A stretch of 64,000 nt of DNA, taken from assembly GCA_033063855.1 (NCBI GenBank), contig CP093829.1:19933537-19997536 (forward strand). The letters are read 5' to 3'. Position 1 is the first letter of the stretch. Each line of letters begins with the position of its first letter. A model generated the notes under the pieces. The model made no database searches and was not told the origin of the DNA. It was given only the letters and a program-made list of their open reading frames with translations. The stretch is from Smittia aterrima. Its lineage: Eukaryota; Arthropoda; Insecta; Diptera; Chironomidae. Both the position numbers and the translations under genes were made by a program. Of this stretch, positions 12,438 through 24,200 are shown in pieces.

Positions 12438-13535
12438 TTAATCGAGTTTGACATAAACTTTGTTTCGGGAAAAGACTCTCATGTTGAGCTCAATTGTTCG
12501 TAGCTCCTTTTCTATTTCGATCTTTTTGTTACGGACACGGAGAGTTTCGCTTGTCATCGGGAGACGATTCAGATCATCCACGAGCTCCTTAAAACCTAAA
12601 ATGAAAGAAAATTCAATTAAATCTCTGTTCAGAATTCACTTAAACTTCTTCTTACGTTTCTTTGCTAGCTTCAGTGCGTCGAGTCGTTCATTTTCTGGGA
12701 GAGGAACGTGACCATCTGGACAGTCGGGGTCGTCTTCAGCTTCCTTCAATTGCTTTGCTCGAGCGTCTCCACCTGCAAGTTCCTTCTCCGGTGGAGATCG
12801 CTTTTCCTTTTGTGCCTCGTCATCCTCGTCATCAGAAATTGAAACAGTTTCACTCTTCGTTTCACTTCGATCACCTCCGTGATGCAGATTGTTCATATAA
12901 TTTTTGATTGATTTCGAGCTTAAGCTGCTCGCAGAGTTCTTCAGAATCGATGGCGGTTGCTTCTTGCTGATGGATCCTTTCTCAAGAAATTCACTTAAAT
13001 TTGAAAGATGGCGATCGGTCTTTTCATTGCGATAATGACTTCGGAAACGAGGACGAGTTGGTTCATCGAATGGTTCCATCTGATGTCCTTTTGAGCAAGT
13101 TCTTTCACTTTGATGTGCTGATGGCGGTCGAATACTTTGCAAACTCGGCACAGATCGAAGTGTCGACGCTGAAGGATATCGAATAATTGAGTCCTTTAGA
13201 AAGAAATCGTCGTTCGGATCAACTGTTTGTGTTCCACATTCCTTCTGTTGCTGAATTGACATATGACTGACAGATTTGCGAAGATTGTTGAGCGGCGCTT
13301 TGGTTGAGCACAATGCGAGTGAATTTACTGATCGATGAATTGATGGACCATTGCTCTCACACAAACTGATCCTTCGGGGTTTAACTTGTTTGTTGTTGTA
13401 TCTATTAGAATATTCAGTATCCTTAGAAGGCTTTCTCACTCGCTGCATTTGACGGATCCTTTGAACATTTTCTCTTAGAAAATCACGCTTCGGTGGCGGC
13501 TGCGTCTGAGGAAAGATTCCTTTTAACGACTCCAT
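12438..13535 (-). CDS. Enkurin domain-containing protein (ENKD1-like)
   Basis: Two exons, 12656-13535 and 12438-12595, joined across a 60 bp intron (C|GTAAGA..TTTAG|GT) to give 345 residues. Near the N-terminus is a basic helix (ENVQRIRQMQRVRK) like the one that opens vertebrate ENKD1. The middle is Ser/Arg-rich and disordered. The C-terminal ~75 residues form the enkurin domain: PDGHVPLPENERLDALKLAKK, then an exon reading FKELVDDLNRLPMTSETLRV, NKKIEIEKELRTIE and FSRNKVYVKLD. The domain only becomes complete when the intron is removed. ENKD1 is a microtubule/centriole-associated protein linked to cilia and spindle orientation in vertebrates; in a fly, a role in sperm axonemes or ciliated sensory neurons is inference. 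Start chosen at MESLKGIF; an upstream in-frame ATG (13619) would add a hydrophobic stretch with no family counterpart. Confidence 0.85.
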
Positions 13536-14202
13536 AAGGCACAAACAGCAGAATTTAACAAGAAACACCAAAAAATAAATGAAAATGAATTTGTTATTTT
13601 TTTCGAAACAAACAAACAATTCGTAGCGCGAAACTGTCTAAGTAAAAAGTCCGTTAAAAATTGCTCGTAAAAACATAAACCGTTAAAAATATAATTTGTC
13701 TTTTATTCTTTCACGAGACCTTCCCTTCACAACAAGGCTTAAAAAATAAATTAATTAACTTCAAGAGCTTTGCTTAGATTGCTTTAATTGCAGTTTGGAC
13801 TTCCTGACCTGATTCGCATGTGATTCCCCGTTGATAAGATTATTACTTCTTGGAACAAGCTTTCAGGAGCTCTTCGAGGTTTTTTAATCATAAATATTTT
13901 ACTATCCGCGAATTTTTATCATATTTCTTTTGAACAGCTTTAAATTGATTAAGAGATTTAATCATAATTTGATTTGTTGAGCCTTCAACAAGATTTACGT
14001 TGAAATTTGCGATATCCGCAAAGATAATCTTATATCCCGTATTGACAAGCCAGTTCGTCTGACTAACTTCTTTTATTGTCAGATAAAGACTATTGAACCA
14101 TTTACGATAACGATTGATAAAACATTTGGCATAAAAATCGACAAATCGGAAAAAGTTAATTCAGTCTTAGTGAAAACTTTTGCGTGAGAAGATCTACAGA
14201 AA
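13536..14202. other. Divergent promoter interval
   Basis: Noncoding 0.67 kb between the enkurin-domain gene (-) and the first chitin-binding gene (+), transcribed away from each other. AT-rich, includes TTGATAAG/AGATAA-type motifs (for example GTTGATAAGATTA near 13831 and CAGATAAAGAC near 14080). These would suit GATA-factor control of a gut gene, but they are short and expected by chance. Confidence 0.35.
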
Positions 14203-15431
14203 ATGAAATATTTCGAGATACTGCTGATAAACTTCGTCGTTGTTTACGCGACTTCAAGTTCTGCTCTTCCGTTTAGTGAAAACTTTGAACTTGAAGGTTT
14301 TCCGGAATGTGATCCTAACAATGTTACATGGCATCCTCATCCTTACAGTTGCACAAGGTTTGAAATAAAATAAATGAATAAATGATGAGCGATGATGATT
14401 CATATTCTCGATCAGATACGTGCTTTGCTTCCACGGAAATCCAATCGAGAGACTTTGTGCGCCGGGTCTTCACTTCAACAGATTTATGGAGCAATGTCAA
14501 CCTCCGCAACTTGCTCGATGTGACATCAACTACGCTTGTCCAACAGTTGATGACGAAATGAATCCAGTTTATCTTCCGGACGAGACTGATTGCTCGAGAT
14601 ATTTTGTTTGCTTTAGAGGAAGTCCAATTTCGAGAGAATGTGCACAAGATTTGTGGTTTGATGTAGTTTACAACTGGTGCACGTTTGCTGACCAGGTCAC
14701 ATGTGACTCGAAGGCTCCAAATAACCCAAACACGCCTCCACCCCCAACAGATGTTCCTGTTGAAACGACAGTAGCTCCAACACTTCCTCGTAAGTTAACT
14801 TTCACTTAAAAACTTGTCAACTTCAATATTTCTTTTTTTAGCTGCCCCCACTGACGCTCCAACGACGACAACTCAGAACCCAAATGTTTATGTGAGAAAT
14901 CTTTTACTTCCGTTTTGTTTATCAATTATCAAACTTCAGATTTGATTTGCAGGAGTGCCCGTTGAGTGCTGAACCATCATTCCACCCACACTCAAGAGAG
15001 TGCGAGCTTTACTTCATTTGTGTAAACGGTAAGAACGGATTAGCTTATCAACATTTTTTCCTTAACTCTAAATTTATTTTATTATCGTTTCAGGTGTCGC
15101 TTTTCTTCGTCGATGCGCCGACCAAATGATTTTTGATATTATTCATCGAGAATGTAACGAACGAGACTTTGCCACTTGCATTTCTGGAACTTCAGAAGTT
15201 GATGTAACGCCAACCGAGAAATATCCGATTAACAGCAATAGTATCGATTGTCCGTTGGGATCTGCCGACGAAATTTTAGTCCCTCATAATTCAAGATGTG
15301 AGAGATACTACGTCTGCAGGAAAGGCATCGCTTACTTGAACGTTTGCCCTGTCGAACAGCATTACGACTTCACTAAACAAGTCTGCGAAGCGAAGAGTGA
15401 AGTGTTCTGTTTCAACGATTTACAAGCTTAA
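14203..15431 (+). CDS. Secreted peritrophin-like protein with four chitin-binding (CBM14) domains
   Basis: Five exons, 14203-14357, 14416-14789, 14842-14891, 14953-15028 and 15094-15431; all phases agree, giving 330 residues. A signal peptide is evident (MKYFEILLINFVVVYATSSS). Four peritrophin-A/CBM14 modules with the six-cysteine spacing follow: the first ends RYVLCFHGNPIERLCAPG, the second contains CSRYFVCFRGSPISREC, the third ECELYFICVNG and the fourth CERYYVCRKGIAYLNVC. Aromatics follow the third cysteine as in chitin-binding members. A Pro/Thr mucin-like linker (PPPPTDVPVETTVAPTLPP) separates domains 2 and 3. Such proteins bind chitin in the midgut peritrophic matrix or cuticle. AATAAA lies at 15436-15441, immediately after the stop. 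It is tail to tail with a paralogue at 15608-16601. Confidence 0.9.
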
Positions 15432-15607
15432 ACTCAATAAAAAAATATTTTCTATTTAAAAATCTGACGAAACGTCACTGACGATATCCGATATGATTAG
15501 AAATTTCGTCATCTTTTCATCGAAAAGATTAAAGTTTTCCGCGAAGTTTTAAAATGTGATTAGATAAAACAATTTTTTTTATTTACGACACAAACAATCA
15601 CAAATTT

Positions 15608-16601
15608 TCAGAGTAAATCTTGGGAATTTACGTTAAAGCAGCGCGCACTTTCAGCAAAGAAGCAATTCTCGATGATGTGATCGAATAACATGTTTCTCGC
15701 ACAACGAGCCAAGAGTGACGTTCCATCGATGCAAATGAAGTAGAATTGGCAATCTTCTGGATGTGGGAGGAAGATGATATCACTGCCTGTGTCTTGCGGG
15801 CATTCAATCTCTCGGACTTCGGGAAGTGGATATGATGGGACACATTCCGAATGCTCTTCTTTGATACACCAATTGTTGACAGGATCCCAGTGAAGTGTTT
15901 CACCGCAATCAAACTCTTTTGGTGCTCCATCGTGACAAACGAAATATCTTTGACAATCTTCTTGATCAGGAAGGAAAACAATGTTATTAGGATCGTTCTC
16001 GAGTGGACATGAATCGTTGTTCAATAAGCAATCAGATTCGTCACGACGAACGCATCTCAATTGTGATCGAGAGAAGTAAAGACCGGGACTGCAACTTCTT
16101 TCAACTAAAGCTCCATCGAAACATAAGAAATGTCTTGTGCAAGATGTTGGATCGACGATTCGGTTGACTCCTGTTTCGAGGCATTCGACTGGAGCAAAGG
16201 TCGTTGATTCTGTTGTTGATACTGTCGTTGGAATTGTTGGAGGAGTAGTGGGAGGAATAGTTATTGGAGCTTGAGTTGTTTCTGGAGCAAATTCACAGTC
16301 GTCCACTGCAGAAGGAATAACGCAACTTTGTCGTTCGCGGAGAAACCAAAATCCATCGGGACATCGTTGAAGAACAAAGTTCCCGTTAAAACACGTGAAA
16401 TACGATTCACTGGAATAATTAAATCATTGACTTTTAGTTCTCATTCAAGGTTCGATTTTTGTTTCAAATTTACCAATCAAATCCACTTGGAAAATGTTTA
16501 TTTTGAAGTTCTGCTGTACAAGGTGGCAAATGACTTTGATCTTGACCGGAAATGACTCCAATCAAACTTATCACAATCAGTTCACAAATCAACTTTCGCA
16601 T
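15608..16601 (-). CDS. Secreted peritrophin-like protein with four chitin-binding (CBM14) domains, paralogue
   Basis: Two exons on the minus strand, 16474-16601 and 15608-16409, joined in phase 2 (TG|T) across a 64 bp intron, giving 309 residues. Signal peptide MRKLICELIVISLIGVISG. Four six-cysteine CBM14 modules are visible: CESYFTCFNGNFVLQRC, CTRHFLCFDGALVERSC, CQRYFVCHDGAPKEFDC and CQFYFICIDGTSLLARC. A Thr/Pro linker (TTQAPITIPPTTPPTIPT) sits after domain 1. Domain 3 closely resembles domain 2 of the neighbouring gene: both carry a Y/FLPDE/Q-D-C-RYFVC core and an NWC near the end. The pair therefore arose by inverted duplication, though intron number now differs. Role as in the neighbour: a structural or protective chitin-binding protein outside the cell. 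A minus-strand AATAAA is at 15578-15583. Confidence 0.9.
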
Positions 16602-18282
16602 TGTTCCGTTTTAAATTATTCTTCCTCGTACTATGAACACTTTCCTTCGAATGCTAGAAGCTGATTAATTGCTGAAAATACCTTTTCAGTCATTTTATCA
16701 AAATGATAAGGAATCGAATACAAAAGCCTTTGAGATAACTCAACGAGCGGATATGAAAACTCGAGCAGGGTGACGAGGAATTTTTCAAGACTATTTCAAA
16801 GTTTTCATTTTACCGGTAAATCGACTCGAAATCTTCCATAAATGACTGAACGCATGTTTGCTGTCCTCGCAAATGGGCAAAAGTTTGCCGACGGTGATCT
16901 CCATAATCTACTTGGATAACATGAGTTTCGTGATTCACTTATGGACACTCGTGCAGCGATATCTCTTTCCAGACTTGAAGCTAAGTTTAGAGATGGAATC
17001 AATTGGAGAAATCAAAGTCTACAATCTTGAAATCAATCATCGATCGCCTGAAGTAGCTCGACAACGAGCAGCACAATTTGTTTGTCTTTTCTTCTCCAAG
17101 ATCAAACATGGATTAGTCAGAAGTCTCTCTCTTCTACAATGATTGACACGCTTCACTTCCAACGTCGTTCGATGCAGGCGAAATAGCTGCGACAAATTCC
17201 ATTGAAATGGTTTGCTTCCTTTAATGGATCGGAACCTGATTCCAATAAAGTCGCGTTGGCCATTTTCGATCATCGTTTCATCCGCCACAAGAACAATTTG
17301 CTACTTTACATTTCAATTATGCATTCACATCGCGCGCACCAACATTTTCGTTGTTTACGATGTGTGTGCAGAATTTCGTCGCAAATTTTAATTAAACGAA
17401 GAGCACGTCTTGAGTCACCCCAAAAGCAGCAGCGGACAACCACCGGGCGAGCCATTTTTTGCGTCTGAAAGAAAATGCAATGAAGAATCTTAAGTGCTTT
17501 AATGCTAATTAAGTTTGAGTGACCATTTTGTTTTCATTTAATTGCTGACTTTTTATTGGATTTTCATTTCCTATCAAAAATACAAAAGAAAAGTTTATTT
17601 TTATGTTTGAAACATTGTATGCTTAGCGAACAACTTTAAGTTGATGCTTTGGATGAGACTTTGTTGATCTGGTTTCAAACTTTAAACTCTTACAAGCCTT
17701 TACATCAATTTGGCATCAAAAGGAGGATTTCCTTGAGTTTATTTATTGTTTAACTTCCTATTCACTCAGATTAGTTTCGAGTTGAAACCTTTAACAGCAT
17801 TTTCATCAATTTTTTGTTAACGAATCTCACAAGAACTTTTTATGTTTTGTTATTTAGATAAACAGAAGAAGAAGAAAGAAAAGGAAAGGAGATTAATTTA
17901 ATTTGATTCAAGAAAAGAAAAACTCTTGACTAGTTTTCCCAGCTCGTAAAAATCTGAGCAGCTTTGTGTTCGAGTAAAGTGAAGGCTCTTCAATTTGTTC
18001 GGCAGCATCTAAAGATTTTAAGCTTCTTCAATCTTCACTTGAATTGTTAATAAAGCAGAGACGAAAGCGTTCGATCACATTTCAGAATAAAAGAAAATAA
18101 TTTTTTGAAGTACAATGCCGAGTAGTTCAAGGTCGCTCACTCGTAAAACTAAAAATGTTCTTACTCAATCTATTTCAAAAATTAAGCCACGAATAATTAT
18201 TAAGCTCGCAAACAATCATCAAATTGATTAGTCTTTAAATAAACAAAAACTAAGAATTCTCATTGAGGTGGGAAAACGGTTT
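16602..18282. other. Intergenic region with an orphan frame
   Basis: Mostly noncoding. A 285-base frame at 16858-17142 (+) has fairly gene-like codon use but opens on TTG and follows an in-frame TGA at 16843. Neighbouring frames also give plausible peptides interrupted by stops (for example MFAVLANGQKFADGDLHNLL from 16854). It could be a decayed coding exon. The right part, 17.4-18.28 kb, is the likely 3' untranslated region and downstream area of SRF copy A. Confidence 0.3.
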
Positions 18283-21200
18283 TCATTCAGCTTCCGTTTT
18301 AATTTTGCTGGCCAGAAGTTTGATCGGAATTTTCTTCGTGATAATTTCCTGTGTTGAATTTTCCTTTTGAATCGCGAATGGGATTGAAATTGATTGCATT
18401 CCGTCTGTTGAAGAAGATTTTTTAGTTTCAAGCTAAGAGAAGAGTTAAGAGGAGAACTCACCATCATCAACTGAAACCTGTAATTGACCCGATTGAATCC
18501 AACTTTGGAGTAAGTTTTGAGGCAAACTTGATAAGCTCTCAAGCAGCAGCTTCTGATTGTCAAGCATTTTCTCATTGATCTTCTGGTTTTGCGTTTGAAT
18601 GAACATTTGATGTTTGTTCTCGTCTTCAAGACTTCTCTGCGATGAGACACTTGGTGGAGTTGACTGCTGCTGCTGCTGTGGCACCTTTTGATGATTCTGC
18701 TGATTCGGAATCAAAAAATTCTCATCATTCGACGATTCATCGCAGCATGACTCATCTGTCGACGTGATATCATCCTGAAATGAAAGCTGATGGTTTAGTT
18801 TTAGAAAACTGTTCGAATGAGTTGGAAAGTGACAGAAAAATATGAAAACACCGGAGACAAGTGATCGGCAGACATGATGAGGACAGCAGAAAAAAAATCA
18901 TTCGAAGATTTTTCTAATTGAATTCCTTTTAATGGAAAAGAAAAAAGTGAGCATCGAGGAAATTTCACGTCAATCATCACGATACACATTGGAATGTCGA
19001 AATCGACTAAAAAAAACTTCTTCGCAATCTTTTTTCCTTAAGTTTCACGCTTGAAACTTTATCTCTCGGCCCATCGAATTTCCTTCTTGTTCTTAAGAAA
19101 CTCCGATCATGCAACTGCTACCGTTTCGTTTCATACGCTCAGCACGTTGCTGCTTTATTGATTCCTATGATACTTTTTCATGTCGTAAATATTTTTTTTC
19201 TTCTCGCAATTGTGCACATTTTAATGCGATGATGTTCTTTTTCCCAGCTCGCTACTGTTCCCGTCCTCAGTTGCTCTCAATATGGTCATGTCGTAGAGCA
19301 GCATTTTTTTCCCTTCGAATTCTGATTTGGATTCGAGTTCTTCTTGTTCGCTTGCAGCCTCAGAAAGCATCGCGAGCGGCAAGAGCCATGCAGTCTCGGG
19401 GATTTTTTCGAGATCGGGCGAGCAACGAGAAAAACATGGAATTAAGAAGAAAAGCAAAAAAAAAAAGGTGAAAATGGTTCATTGAACATGCACTGGTCGT
19501 AGCTTTACTGGACGAAAGGGAATCGAAGCAATTAAAATTAGAATCTGATTTATTTCGTCATTGTGGTTGGTCTTTAGTTGATGCCGGCGAATCTGATTAA
19601 TCTAATTTGTTTTGAGTCTTTTAAGATCGAAGCGATGATGGCAAAAGATGTCAATTATCAGCAACCGATGCTTTCTCACGTGAATTTCATTAACACAGCC
19701 CAACCCGATTCCCTTTCGCCTTGCGATTCTCCACTCTCAGACCTCGTGAATTCGTAATGCGATCTCACGCAGGAAAATTATCATTGAACGAACGAACAGC
19801 GAGTCTCATTGCGGCTTTTCATTATCATTTAATTAAAAACGCGCATTGACTGTTTTTTTTATTCACCGCAATGCCATCAAATGGAATCGGAAAGCTTCGC
19901 CGCGGCGGCAAAGGACAAATGAACATTCGCAATCGATTTGCATATAAAAGGCTCTCTCGGCTACGAAGATGACAATAAAAATTCTGTAATTATGCGAAAT
20001 GAGACCATTTTTGCATTTTCAATTGTTTTATTGTCTTGCAGAGGGCAAAGAAAAAGTTATTTTCCTTCTCCGGCAATTGTTTTGCATCGCTTTTCTTATC
20101 AGACGATAATTTCTTATTCAGATTTCTTCCGCCACGGACTTTTTCTATTCATAGAAGCGACGATGCTTTGAGACATTTTGCCGGCACATTCGATTCCATA
20201 TGGATCGTGATCGTGATCGAGAAGCCTGAGACAAAACGTCGTCGAAAAGATTCGAGACGCGCAAAAAACGCAGTTGAATTGCAATTCGCGAATGTCTTGA
20301 TTTCTTTCGCAAGTTTGCTGCTATTTTTAGTTCATCGCCGTTGTCGCAGCAAAAAGCTGCGAGCTCATGTGCGATACGGAGCGTCGCCTTCTCTCTTCTT
20401 TTAACAACTTCTTGCATGCCCACAAACGACTCTTGCAATTTCCTTTTGCGGCACTCTGATTGGCCGAATCGGCGAAGCAATAACAATAAAAAATAAAAAA
20501 TCAGCGAATTGATATTTAACGATCAACGCTTTGAAGAGAGTGAGAGAGAAAGAGAGAAATGTTTTGGTAAAACTTCTTCAAATTCTTATTTTCAATTTGA
20601 CTTAAAGTTATAAAGAAAATATAAAAATTCACTCTCAAAATATTTTCTATTTCTCTTAAAGAGCTTTTAAAAGCTTTCCGCGTCTCTCGATCTTTGATAT
20701 TTCTCTCGCGATCTCAAAGTCTCGACTTCTCTCTTCATTGCTCGATGTTAAAGCTTTTCATTTCTTCGCGAGTCAACTCCAGCAAGTTTTTTCACATTTG
20801 AGTTTCTGATTTCGCTTTGTTTGGATTTCTCAATCGATCTTCGATAGTTTTTTTTTTCTTCAACGAGCTCGGCAGTGCCTTTTGTGATATTAGCAGGGAT
20901 ATTAATTTAAATTAATTTGTCACTTCTTGACGTCGGAAATGTGATGTTTATGATAAGATCTTTGAGTTTCGTGAGTAAAAATATAAATTTCTTTGTCGGT
21001 TCCATGAGAAAATCCCGCGAAAGCAACAGGTGTTTGATCTGGTGAGTTCTTAAAATTAAGTCAAGGATAAAAGTTAAAAGTTGAGTGAATCAGAAAGTGA
21101 ATAGCATTCTAATAAATTCCTTAAATTAAATCTCAGTTCAATCGAAATTCGATTTAAAAACAATTGAATTCGTAATGAATTCTCAAGAGCAACGAGACTT

Positions 21201-24200
21201 CGACCACATGTTGGATTTCCCTTCGTTTTTCCGCTTCATCAGTAAAATTTTCCCAAATATTTCTCGACGAAAATTTAATTTCATCGCCAAATTACGCAGT
21301 AGCCGCAAAAGCGTTCCAAAAAATGCATAAATTATCGCGCAAATCCAGCGAGTTAATTCCACCTGCGCAGCATCCAATGTGCTCCGCATTATTGAATAAA
21401 TTTATTCTCTCTCTCTCTCGTCGTCGACGAGTTTTGTTGTAAAGAAAGGAACGAGAAAAAAAATATTGCGTTGAGAAAGAAAACAAAGTTTTGATACACG
21501 CTGCGTGCTTTAGCGATCGCGCGGCGAAGGGAAATCTTTTGTGAACGATCGATTATTGTTTATTGAGAATTTTATTCCAGTAGCATTATAATGCAATTGT
21601 TTTATTGTTACGCAATTTTTTCTGCATTTTATAATTGAATTTTGTGTTTTATATTGTCTTTTTGTTCTCTTCTCGTTACAGGCGGAGATGAGGATTGTTC
21701 GAGAGGGTTCTTGACATCTTCTCTGTGATCTGGAAATTACGCAACGGTTGTTGTAAAGATAATCACGATCATTATGATTTCGATAATGTTTTTCTTGTCG
21801 TGGCGTAATTTCTTGAGATCTCTCTGGGCTGTGACATCATTTTTGAGCTCTCTCTCCCCTCAAAGATGATCTCACAAGTTGTAACCAGATCTGATGTTAA
21901 TTTCTTTGAGAAACCTCGCAGTGATCCCACGCAGCCATCACTGAGTGAGGTCAGACCTCAGCTGGATGTCACAACCCTCCAGAGCATTTCATCGCATTGT
22001 AAACAAATTAAAGAATAAAATAAAATTTATTGCATCTTTTTGTTTTGCTGGTTGTTGTTTTCTTTTGCCTCTTATCCATCAAAATAACATTTTCGTCTTA
22101 CAAGATTTGTCTAAGAAGAACTCCCACAAGCTCTGCAAAGCCATTAAGAAATTGAGCTTGACTCCCCCGCTCATGAAACTTCAAAAAAACTCTCATTTCA
22201 TTTAAGAAAAGACTTTAATTATTGTTCGAGCGAAATTTATTTTCGTGATCGTTCGAATGTCGATTAGTAAATTGGTAATTAATCTGACCACTAAGCCGAC
22301 GCTTGTTGATGCTTCCCTCACTTCCCGCGGTCGAAGTGTGGGAGTGAAGGTTGCTGAATAGCTAATTAATGCCAACTCAGCAGTTCTCATTCCTCATCGG
22401 AAATTCAAATTCATTATTTAAATCAGAATCAAATCTCAAACTGATATGCTTAAAGTTATTCAAACGGCGACTGAATTCTTTTATTGATTCCTTCATGCTT
22501 CGACACAAAAGTAATTAATAACTTCCTAATTCGTAACATTTGTTAAGCACAAACAGCGTGTGTGACTCAGTCAGGTAATTACCAATTCAATTCGATTGTA
22601 AGACAACAAAAAGAACGAAAATAAAAGAAAAATTTCACTGCATTCTGTTTTATATTTTTGTTATTCGTCGAAAAACACAATTCGTTAATTTATTTATTTA
22701 TTTTTCTTTGTGATTAAGGACGGAGAATGAGAAATTCAATGAAGTAATTGCTACATTGTTGAAATTGCTTATTCCTCGATGATTCATTTCATTCGAAAGC
22801 TTCGGAGGATGAAAAGCTTTCACTTCTCTTCTGATCGTCTCAAAAGCTCGCTCAGCATTTCTCTGAGAAAATTTCTTTGATCTTCTTCATTTTATTAGAG
22901 TTTCTTTAACTTTACAAAATTCAACTTTTCACGACTACAACTGTGACTTGTTCTTTCGTTAAACTGATAATAATTTATGGGTTAATTTATTGCTTAAAGT
23001 TTGTGAATTCTTTCGAGTTTCTTTCTTTCAGATCTTTGATTATTTAAGAAAATTCGAGAATCTGTCACTAAATTTCCCCAACAATTTCATTTATTCATTT
23101 AAATATTGACTAAATTGTTAGTTACGATGCTTTGCCTTCACGAGAAATATTTGTTAGCCTCCTCAATGCACCTTTGAATCCTCTTCGATTTGCACTGTTT
23201 TTCATTTACGTTCAAGAGACTATCTTCTCACAATTCATAGTTTAGCAGCTTAACTTTACGAACTTACAAATTAATAAATTAGCTTAAGTTCTCTTATCAA
23301 CTAAGATGACACAATAACTTCACATTTTTCTCGTGTGAACTGTTTACCTAAGCTTAAGGAATAAAGAAGAAATTATCGACACCAGAACCAACGCGAGATC
23401 GTCGGCGTGGAACTTGATAGAATGTAATTTATGGTCTTTTTTTCGTTGTGATTGTTTGACTTGGATAAGAGAAAATTCATTTGGAATGATGAGAAACTAA
23501 TCATCACAATAAAAGAATTCGATTAAGGCACACGCTTTCCGTATCACATTTCTTTCGATGTGTTTTGAGTAAGAAAATAATATCAGAGGATTGTCTTATC
23601 GATGAGATTGCGTCTGTCCTGTTACAGAAGCAGCCGTTGCCGCTAAACTGTGATAGTTTTGCGTTGATGCACTTTGCAAATTTTGGTTTTCATAGAAACT
23701 CTGCTGAGGGAAATGTGGCGAAGGGAAATGATGTTGGGGCGGCGAAAAGTGAGGGGAGAAGTGATGACTGGATTGAGGCGAGTGTGAAAAGTGTTGAGCG
23801 TGCGGTAAGTTGTAGAGATGACTCGTGTTTTGAGGTAAATTTTGATGGGAATTAAATATTAATTGTCTTACTTTTTCTTTGTCGCCGGGATTTTCCCCGA
23901 GATCGGAAATGCTGTAATTGAGTTCGGTTTCCTCGAAACCTGTCGCAGACATTCGCTGATCGCTCGTTGGCGCAGCGACTGGGATGTCAGGCGAGTTCAA
24001 ACACGTTTGGATAAGTGTCTTGCCTGCTTCCGAGGTGATCATCGGTTGAAGCTTCCGTGTTGCAAATGTGTAGACATGTCCCGTCTCTGATGCCACCAGC
24101 AACATGACCTGCGTTCCAGTGAGCGTTGAAAGCTCATACGCCTGAAATAAATGAAAGAATTTTTAGTTTGACGGCAGAAGAAGTTTTTCAAACGAAGATT

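Noticed and set aside
20145..20486. Opposed frames 20036-20404 (+) and 20145-20486 (-)
   Set aside because: Arg/Ser-rich chance frames within the SRF copy A intron, without domains or splice support.
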